Below are positions 5,881 to 11,550 of a stretch of 11,550 nt of DNA, piece by piece. A model generated the notes under the pieces. It saw only the letters and a program-made list of their open reading frames with translations. It was not told the origin of the DNA and ran no database searches. Origin of the DNA: Myxococcales bacterium (GTDB lineage: Bacteria; Myxococcota; Polyangia; Fen-1088); NCBI GenBank assembly GCA_003155465.1, contig PMCR01000463.1, positions 6,585 through 18,134 of the forward strand, written 5' to 3'. Each line of letters starts with the position of its first letter. Position 1 is the first letter of the stretch. The position numbers and the translations under genes are program-made.

Positions 5881-5989
5881 CGACGACTCTGCTCTCGACG
5901 CAGGATTCGCAGTCGAGTTGGAGTGGCTCCTGCCCGGCGGGCCACGGATGAGGTATGACTAGGCAGCCCTGCCGGGCGCTGCTTTCTCC

Positions 5990-8900
5990 GTGGATACCCG
6001 ACTCGTATTGCGTGACATCGAGGCCCTGCTGGAAAACGCGGGCGCCGGGACCGCGCTGGAGGTCTATGGCGCCGCGGGCGCCATGGGCCCAGCCATCGCT
6101 GCCCATCTGGCGCATCCGGACGGAAGCCACGCTCCACTGCTCTATGTGGTTGCTGGCGAGGATCTGGTCGAGACGCGCTGTGCAGACCTGTCATTCTTCC
6201 TGGCGCCGCGAAAGTCAGCCGAGGATCCGCTGGCCCCTTTGCCCGTTCTGGATCTGCCTGCACCTGAAGTCTCACCGCACGCCGAGATGCAGCCCGATCG
6301 CCGTACGGTCATGCGCCGGCTGGCACTCCTCTTCCGCCTGGGTCACGGCTGCGCGCCGGCCGTGGTGGTGGCGCCCGCGGCTGCGGTGTTTCGGCGGGTG
6401 ATTCCCCCGAGAGAGTTCGGCGCTCTCTGCCGCGTGGTCGAAGCCCACTGCGCGCTGAACCGGGAGGCCCTGATAGGTGACCTCTGCCGGGCCGGCTACG
6501 GCCGTGCGCAGGTGGTCGAGGATCCAGGAACCTTCGCTGTACGCGGAGCGGTCATCGACGTTTTTCCCCCCGTCTACAAGCACCCCGTACGCATCGATCT
6601 CTTCGGTGACGAGGTGGAGTCACTCCGCCTGTACGACGCCGCCACACAGCGCACCTTGCGGCCCATCGACAAAGTGGCGCTCCACCCGGTACGGGAGACC
6701 GTGGTAACCGCAGGGGCCGATACCCGGTCGCGCCTGCTGGCCGCCGCCGACCAAGCCGCCTACCCGTCGAGCAAAACCCGCTACCTGCTGGAGCAGATCG
6801 AGCGAGGCGAGGATTTTCTCGGCAGCGAGGCGCTCGCTCCCATCTTTCATGCCCGCCTCGCCTCGTTCTTCGAGTACCTTCCGCCCAAGGCACGAGTGGT
6901 GGTCGAGGATCCGGCGGCTGTCCTAGAAGAGGCGCGCCGCAGTTTCTCCCGAGTGCGCGAGAGTGCCGTGCATCGGCGGGCCGAGCATCGCATCGCCCTC
7001 GATGCGGAGGAATTCCTGCTCGACGAGGAACAAGCGCGTTTCGCCCTTGGCGCCTCGACGCGCCTGGAGCTGCGCACGGTCGAGGTGACGCCGTCCGTTG
7101 TCAACGAGGGGCCACCCGCGCCGCGGATCCGGGTGACGGCAGAGCCGAACACCAGCCTACGCGCCGAACTGCTCCACCAGCGCGGCGACGAAGACCTTGG
7201 GCATGCCCTATGCGAGCGTATCCGGCGCTGGCACGCGGATGGCTACCGCGTGTGCCTGGTGGCGCCCAGCCGCGCCCACGCAGACCGGCTGGCCGGGGTT
7301 CTGCAGGCCTTTGGCCTTGCACCCGAAACCCCGCACGACCACAGCGAAGGGCGCACGCCAGGCTTGCTCACGCGCAGCGCGGCCCGCCCCGCCCTCGACA
7401 TCCTGGTCGGGCCGCTCACCCGCGGATTCCGGCTGCCCGATGATCGTCTGGCCCTGGTCGCCGAAGAGGAGATCTTCGGTGCGCGCGCACACCGCGCGGT
7501 CACGGCGGCCACGGCGCCAGGGTTCGGGGATCTGGCCGAGATCGCCGAGGGGGACCTGGTGGTGCACGACGAGCAGGGCGTGGGCCGCTACCGGGGCCTG
7601 AAGAAACTCACGCTGCGGGGAGTGGCCCACGACTTTCTCCACCTGGAGTACGACGGTGGTGGGCTCTACGTACCGGTCTACCGCATCGGCGTCGTGCATA
7701 GATTCGTGGGCGGCACGCCGGAGACCATGCGGCTTGACAAGCTGGGCGGCGCCACATGGGTGGAGAAACGACGCCGGGTTTCCGCCGAGGCGCGAAAGCT
7801 GGCCGAAAACCTGCTGCAACTCTACGCCCAGCGACAGGCGCTGCCGGGTCATGCTTTCCCACCCCCTGACGTCATCTTCCGCGAGTTCGAGGAGACCTTC
7901 CCGTTCGAGGAGACCGCTGACCAGGACAAGGCCATCGCGGCGGTGCTGGCCGACATGCAAGACGAGGCGCCCATGGATCGCCTGGTCTGCGGCGACGTGG
8001 GCTACGGCAAGACGGAGGTGGCTTTGCGCGCGTCGCTGCTGGCCACGCTGGGCGGCCGCCAGGTCGCGGTGCTTGCCCCCACCACAGTCTTGGTCGAACA
8101 GCATGCCGTGACCTTTGCGGAGCGGCTGCGTGACTTCCCGGTGCGGGTGGCGTCGCTTTCGCGTTTTCGCAGCAAGCGCGAACAACGGGACACCATCGCC
8201 GCCCTCGCCGCAGGGAAGTTGGACATCGTCATCGGCACCCACCGCCTGTTGTCGCGCGATGTGCATTTTCACAACCTGGGGTTGCTCATCATCGACGAAG
8301 AGCAACGGTTCGGGGTCACGCACAAGGAGCGCCTCAAGGAGATGCGCTCGCAGGTGGACGTGCTCACCCTGACCGCCACGCCAATTCCGCGCACCTTGCA
8401 GATGGCTATGAGCGGTCTGCGCGAGATCTCGATCATTGCCACCCCGCCTGCCGACCGGCTGGCCATTCGCACCTTCGTTTGTGGCTATGATCCCGACCTC
8501 TTGCGCGAGGCGATTGCCAAGGAGCTGGCACGAGGAGGCCAGGTGTTCTTCGTGCACAACCGGGTGGAGGATCTGCCCAAGTGGACGCGCGAGGTCTCGG
8601 CCCTGGCGCCCGGGGCGCGGGTGGGCATGGCCCACGGCCAGATGCCCGAGGCCAAGCTGGAACAGGTCATGATCGACTTCGTCGACGGGCGCTACGATAT
8701 TCTGTGCTGCACGACCATCATCGAGTCGGGCCTCGATATTCCGCGCGCCAACACCATGATCGTGAACCACGCCGATCGCTACGGGCTGGCCCAGCTCTAC
8801 CAGCTACGCGGACGCATCGGCCGCGCCAAAGAACGCGCCTTCTGCTACCTAGTGATTGCAACCGAAGGCGCGCTGTCGGCCCAGGCTCGCCAGCGGCTCG

Positions 8901-9541
8901 AAGTGTTGCAACGCTTTACCGAGCTGGGCGCCGGATTTCAGGTGGCGACGCACGACCTCGAGATCCGCGGCGCGGGCGAGATGTTGGGCGATCGCCAGTC
9001 CGGCCTGCTCGCGACCGTCGGCTTCGACACCTATGCACGTATCCTGGAAGAAGCCGTGGCCGAGCTGCGCGGGCAGCCCATCCGAGGCGAGTTCGACCCC
9101 GAGATCGCAGTCGACGTGCCGGCGTTCCTGCCCGACGACTACATCCCCGACGCCGGCCAGCGTCTCGACTTCTACCGGCGCCTGGCCCAGGCCCGCGACG
9201 ACAGCGACGTGCGCGCGACTTTGGCTGAGCTGGAAGACCGCTATGGACCGCTGCCCGAGGAAGCCCGCCTGTTGGGCGAGGTCATGAGCGACAAGACCCT
9301 GGTGCGCCGCTCGGGCGCGCGGGCCTACGAGCTGACCGCAGGTCGGCTGGTGCTGTCTGCAGGCGTGGACGCGCGTCTGGATCCGGCCAAAGTCATGCGG
9401 CTGGTGCAGCGCAAAGGTAGCCGCTGGAAACTCTCGCCCGACATGCGCCTGTCATACGCCTTCGACGATGAAGAGAAGCGTGACCACCTGGCGGCCGCTC
9501 GAAAGCGGCTGCAAGAGGTACTGGCGTGCGTGACTTGCTAG
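5990..9541 (+). CDS. mfd: Transcription-repair coupling factor Mfd
   Basis: Mfd is an ATP-driven DNA translocase that pushes stalled RNA polymerase off damaged DNA and recruits UvrA for nucleotide excision repair. At 1183 residues it is full length (E. coli 1148). The UvrB-like N-terminal module is seen in [12 protein letters not shown] and [18 protein letters not shown] (about 184-217). The CarD-like RNA polymerase-interaction domain lies at about 521-575 ([20 protein letters not shown]). The translocase has Walker A GDVGYGKT (668-675), Walker B DEEQ (769-772), TATPIPRT and the arginine-finger region [12 protein letters not shown]. The TRG motif [17 protein letters not shown] follows near 985, then the C-terminal TRCF domain (about 1020-1130). 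GTG 5990 is the first usual start after the in-frame stop at 5960-5962; no Shine-Dalgarno is visible. It is the first gene of a probable operon with two peptidyl-prolyl isomerases. Confidence 0.98.
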   Translation: MDTRLVLRDIEALLENAGAGTALEVYGAAGAMGPAIAAHLAHPDGSHAPLLYVVAGEDLVETRCADLSFFLAPRKSAEDPLAPLPVLDLPAPEVSPHAEMQPDRRTVMRRLALLFRLGHGCAPAVVVAPAAAVFRRVIPPREFGALCRVVEAHCALNREALIGDLCRAGYGRAQVVEDPGTFAVRGAVIDVFPPVYKHPVRIDLFGDEVESLRLYDAATQRTLRPIDKVALHPVRETVVTAGADTRSRLLAAADQAAYPSSKTRYLLEQIERGEDFLGSEALAPIFHARLASFFEYLPPKARVVVEDPAAVLEEARRSFSRVRESAVHRRAEHRIALDAEEFLLDEEQARFALGASTRLELRTVEVTPSVVNEGPPAPRIRVTAEPNTSLRAELLHQRGDEDLGHALCERIRRWHADGYRVCLVAPSRAHADRLAGVLQAFGLAPETPHDHSEGRTPGLLTRSAARPALDILVGPLTRGFRLPDDRLALVAEEEIFGARAHRAVTAATAPGFGDLAEIAEGDLVVHDEQGVGRYRGLKKLTLRGVAHDFLHLEYDGGGLYVPVYRIGVVHRFVGGTPETMRLDKLGGATWVEKRRRVSAEARKLAENLLQLYAQRQALPGHAFPPPDVIFREFEETFPFEETADQDKAIAAVLADMQDEAPMDRLVCGDVGYGKTEVALRASLLATLGGRQVAVLAPTTVLVEQHAVTFAERLRDFPVRVASLSRFRSKREQRDTIAALAAGKLDIVIGTHRLLSRDVHFHNLGLLIIDEEQRFGVTHKERLKEMRSQVDVLTLTATPIPRTLQMAMSGLREISIIATPPADRLAIRTFVCGYDPDLLREAIAKELARGGQVFFVHNRVEDLPKWTREVSALAPGARVGMAHGQMPEAKLEQVMIDFVDGRYDILCCTTIIESGLDIPRANTMIVNHADRYGLAQLYQLRGRIGRAKERAFCYLVIATEGALSAQARQRLEVLQRFTELGAGFQVATHDLEIRGAGEMLGDRQSGLLATVGFDTYARILEEAVAELRGQPIRGEFDPEIAVDVPAFLPDDYIPDAGQRLDFYRRLAQARDDSDVRATLAELEDRYGPLPEEARLLGEVMSDKTLVRRSGARAYELTAGRLVLSAGVDARLDPAKVMRLVQRKGSRWKLSPDMRLSYAFDDEEKRDHLAAARKRLQEVLACVTC

Positions 9542-9569
9542 AAGCTCGCACCTGTGCCATGCAAGCAGC

Positions 9570-10541
9570 ATGCGTCGTTGTCTTCTCTGCCTTGCGGCCC
9601 TGGCCCTGGGCGCCTGCAAGCCCAGCCCCGGATCAGGGGGCAAGGCTTCGTCCCGCTCGGGGCCGGTGCTGGCCCGGGTGGACGACACCGAGATCACGGC
9701 CGCTGATCTGCAGGAGGTGCTGGCTCGCTATTCCCACACCCCGTTCGTGCTCGCGCGCTACTCGACGCCGGAAAAGAAGAAGGAGCTCCTCGACAATCTT
9801 GTCCGCTACGAGCTCATGGCCCGCGAAGCCCTGCGGCGAGGCTACGATCGTGACCCCGACGTCCAGCGCATCGCCAAGAAGCAAATGGTGGCGCAGTTCG
9901 AAAAGCGGGAGATCAACGACAAGCTGCGCGCTGAGGACGTTCCGCCGGCAGAAGTCGAGGCGTACTACCGCGAGCACCAGCCCGAGTTTGTCCGTCCCGA
10001 GGAGGTTCGCGTCAGCCAGATCCTTGTGCACGACGTGACCACCGCGCACCGGATCGCTACCGAGACCAAGGCAGCGGGGCATCACGACGCCAAGACGTTT
10101 CGCGATCTGGTGGAGCGCTATTCGCAGGACCCGGATTCCAAGCCGCGCGCAGGCGACTTGATGTTCTTCGACCGCAAGACCACGCGCGAGCCCAAGGCTT
10201 TGGTCGAGGCCGCCTTTGCCTTGGCGCAGGTCAACGACGTGGCAGGACCGATCGCGTCTGACAAAGGCTTTCACATCATCAAGTTGACGGATCGCCGTCC
10301 TGAGATCACGCGATCATTCGCTGAGGTGAAGGGCGAAATCCAAAGGCGACTTCTCGAACAAATGCGGGCGCGGAGAAAGGGCGACCTGGTGGAAGAGGCG
10401 CGCAAGTCGATCCGCGTGGAAATCTACCAGGATGAACTGGCCAAGATCGCCCTGGCCCCGACCGCGGATGGCGGCCGGCCCGACAGCAACCCGCCCGTCT
10501 CCACTTCTACACCAACCACAGCGCCCACACCCAAACCCTAG
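9570..10541 (+). CDS. Parvulin-type peptidyl-prolyl isomerase lipoprotein
   Basis: A 323-residue protein, probably a membrane-anchored folding factor for exported proteins, similar in plan to PrsA/SurA. MRRCLLCLAALALGAC is a lipoprotein signal peptide with lipobox LGAC (Cys16). A helical SurA-N-like region (about 35-140) precedes a rotamase domain (about 146-245) with VSQILV, GDLMFF and GFHIIKL. The first active-site His of canonical parvulins (SHILV) is Gln150 here; the second, His235, is kept, so isomerase activity may be reduced, although this variant may be common in the subfamily. The C-terminus is a Pro/Thr-rich tail. The gene starts 28 bp after mfd and ends 11 bp before the SurA-like gene. 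No good Shine-Dalgarno precedes ATG 9570; the signal peptide supports that start. Confidence 0.9.
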   Translation: MRRCLLCLAALALGACKPSPGSGGKASSRSGPVLARVDDTEITAADLQEVLARYSHTPFVLARYSTPEKKKELLDNLVRYELMAREALRRGYDRDPDVQRIAKKQMVAQFEKREINDKLRAEDVPPAEVEAYYREHQPEFVRPEEVRVSQILVHDVTTAHRIATETKAAGHHDAKTFRDLVERYSQDPDSKPRAGDLMFFDRKTTREPKALVEAAFALAQVNDVAGPIASDKGFHIIKLTDRRPEITRSFAEVKGEIQRRLLEQMRARRKGDLVEEARKSIRVEIYQDELAKIALAPTADGGRPDSNPPVSTSTPTTAPTPKP

Positions 10542-10552
10542 GAACCCGCTTC

Positions 10553-11512
10553 ATGCCCATGCTCCGACTGTCCCTGGTTGCCGTCCTGCTGTTGCTGCCC
10601 TCGGTGGGTCAGGCGCGCGTGGTTGAGAAGATCGTCGCCGTGGTTGGCCACGACATCATCCTGCAGAGCGAAGTCGAGGAACGGGCCGCGCCGATGATGG
10701 CCGACATCGCCGCCATCTCCAATCCCGGCCAGCGAGCCGCGCGTGCCACGGCCGTGCGGCGTCAGATTCTCGAACGCATGGTGGACGAGCAACTCCTGAT
10801 GCAGGAGGCGGCCGATCTCAAGGTTTCAATCAGCAGCGAGGAAGTCGACAAGTCCATCGAGCAGATCAAGAAGGACTACGGCATCGATGACGCCCAGTTG
10901 CGCGATGAACTGCGCAAACAGGGCATGAGTCTGGCCGCCTATCGCCAAAACACGAAACGCGAGATCTTGAAGTATCGGGTCATCAACATCGCGGTGGGCT
11001 CGAAGGTGAGCGTGACCGATGCGGACGTGCAGAGCTACTACGAGCGCCACATGCAGGCTGCCAATGTACAAGTACGCGCCAGCCACATCTTCTTGGCCAT
11101 ACCCGAAAGCGCCGACGCGGCCGCGGCGCAGGAAAAGGAAAAGCAGGCCCAACTGCTGCTCCAGCGGGCACAGTCGGGCGAGGAGTTCAGCCGGCTGGCA
11201 CGCGAGTATTCCGAGGATCCCGCCACCCGCGCCGAGGGAGGCGATCTCGGCTGGTTCGGCAAGGACATCCTGCCCAAACCCATCGAGGAACTTGTCTTCT
11301 CCATGAAGGTCGACGAGGTGCGCGGGCCGGTCCGCGCCGATCGCGGCTTCCACGTCATCAAGTTGCTGGGCCGCCGCGCCCAGGACCCCAAGCCCCTGGC
11401 CGAGGTGCGCGACCAGATCCGCGGTCAGCTGCGCCAGCGCGAGATGGAACGTCAGACCAAGAACTTCCTCGGCGAGCTACGCAAGAAGACCCTGGTCGAC
11501 ATCAGGATGTAG
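10553..11512 (+). CDS. surA: SurA-like periplasmic chaperone / peptidyl-prolyl isomerase
   Basis: SurA escorts unfolded outer-membrane proteins across the periplasm to the BAM complex. This 319-residue protein starts with a Sec signal peptide (hydrophobic residues 6-15, likely cleavage after Ala21 in VGQA). The SurA N domain follows (about 22-170): VVEKIVAVVGHDIILQSEVE, RRQILERMVDEQLLMQEA and the YGIDDAQLRDEL region. A single canonical rotamase domain (about 172-275) has ASHIF (His178), GDLGWF (230-235) and GFHVIKL (His267). E. coli SurA has two such domains and 428 residues, so this is the one-domain form common outside gammaproteobacteria. A C-terminal helix closes the protein. A weak AGGA overlapping the stop of the preceding gene serves ATG 10553; ATG 10559 is also possible. 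It is the last gene of the probable mfd operon visible here; the 38 bp after it show no terminator. Confidence 0.92.
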   Translation: MPMLRLSLVAVLLLLPSVGQARVVEKIVAVVGHDIILQSEVEERAAPMMADIAAISNPGQRAARATAVRRQILERMVDEQLLMQEAADLKVSISSEEVDKSIEQIKKDYGIDDAQLRDELRKQGMSLAAYRQNTKREILKYRVINIAVGSKVSVTDADVQSYYERHMQAANVQVRASHIFLAIPESADAAAAQEKEKQAQLLLQRAQSGEEFSRLAREYSEDPATRAEGGDLGWFGKDILPKPIEELVFSMKVDEVRGPVRADRGFHVIKLLGRRAQDPKPLAEVRDQIRGQLRQREMERQTKNFLGELRKKTLVDIRM

Positions 11513-11550
11513 GACCGAGGACGCGCTAGCTACGGCTTGTCGGGTAATTG

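Larger units (their letters stand above)
5827..5989. other. Divergent intergenic region between lipoprotein and mfd
   Basis: These 163 bp separate two divergent genes. The left side holds the lipoprotein ribosome-binding site and promoter. On the right, a TATGACT (5954-5960) resembles a -10 box for mfd but has no convincing -35 partner. GC-rich inverted repeats (around 5931-5941, and an imperfect one at 5964-5982) lie just before the mfd start. No RNA gene or small ORF is evident. Confidence 0.5.

Noticed and set aside
5954..5960. TATGACT considered as the mfd -10 box
   Set aside because: No -35-like hexamer is found 15-19 bp upstream; too weak to call.
7208..8770. 520-codon open frame on the minus strand inside mfd
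   Set aside because: It lies wholly antisense to well-supported Mfd motifs, shows no recognisable domain, and is the usual by-product of GC-rich third codon positions.
1..11550. Search for tRNA, rRNA, CRISPR repeats, IS ends and att-like direct repeats
   Set aside because: None was seen by eye on either strand; a covariance-model and repeat search would be needed to exclude small structured RNAs.

Overview
The window looks like a chromosomal segment of a high-GC, Gram-negative deltaproteobacterial-type organism, most plausibly a member of the Myxococcota. The basis is high GC content with GTG starts, lipoproteins and SurA-type chaperones (hence an outer membrane), several FHA/zinc-ribbon proteins, and a non-flagellar-type SctQ protein without visible flagellar genes. 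The taxonomic placement is inference. I see no tRNA, rRNA, CRISPR array, insertion sequence or phage gene.

Left part (1-5826), an accessory-looking cluster. The 3' tail of an unknown gene (1-62) ends directly against a protein derived from glycogen synthase (63-1403) whose active-site motifs are eroded. Convergent with it, and overlapping its end by 20 bp, is a SctQ/FliM-FliN family protein (1384-2493, minus strand) with two SpoA-type domains and a well-placed internal Shine-Dalgarno/ATG that could yield a separate 95-residue SctQ-C. Divergent from sctQ is a 97-residue zinc-finger protein of the anti-sigma (zf-HC2) type, then two adjacent FHA proteins. These two share one architecture, zinc ribbon - linker - zinc ribbon - FHA - FHA, but their linkers differ greatly in length (about 30 versus about 230 residues). 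The second FHA gene ends flush against the stop of a convergent small lipoprotein with an IPT/TIG domain (5428-5826, minus).

Right part (5990-11512), housekeeping. The transcription-repair coupling factor Mfd is followed closely by two parvulin-type peptidyl-prolyl isomerases: a lipoprotein (9570-10541) and a SurA-like periplasmic chaperone (10553-11512). Gaps are 28 and 11 bp, so the three are probably one operon. The pair would assist folding of exported and outer-membrane proteins.

How the genes may work together: the housekeeping half is conventional. In the left half, a type III secretion C-ring protein, a zinc-finger regulator, two phosphothreonine-reader (FHA) proteins and a probable pseudo-glycosyltransferase sit within 5 kb. 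They could form a phosphorylation-linked module around a type III secretion-like apparatus, but no kinase, ATPase (SctN) or export gate gene is visible here, so that link is a hypothesis. Apart from the 163-bp divergent gap at 5827-5989, described in its own entry, no stretch longer than about 75 bases lacks a gene.
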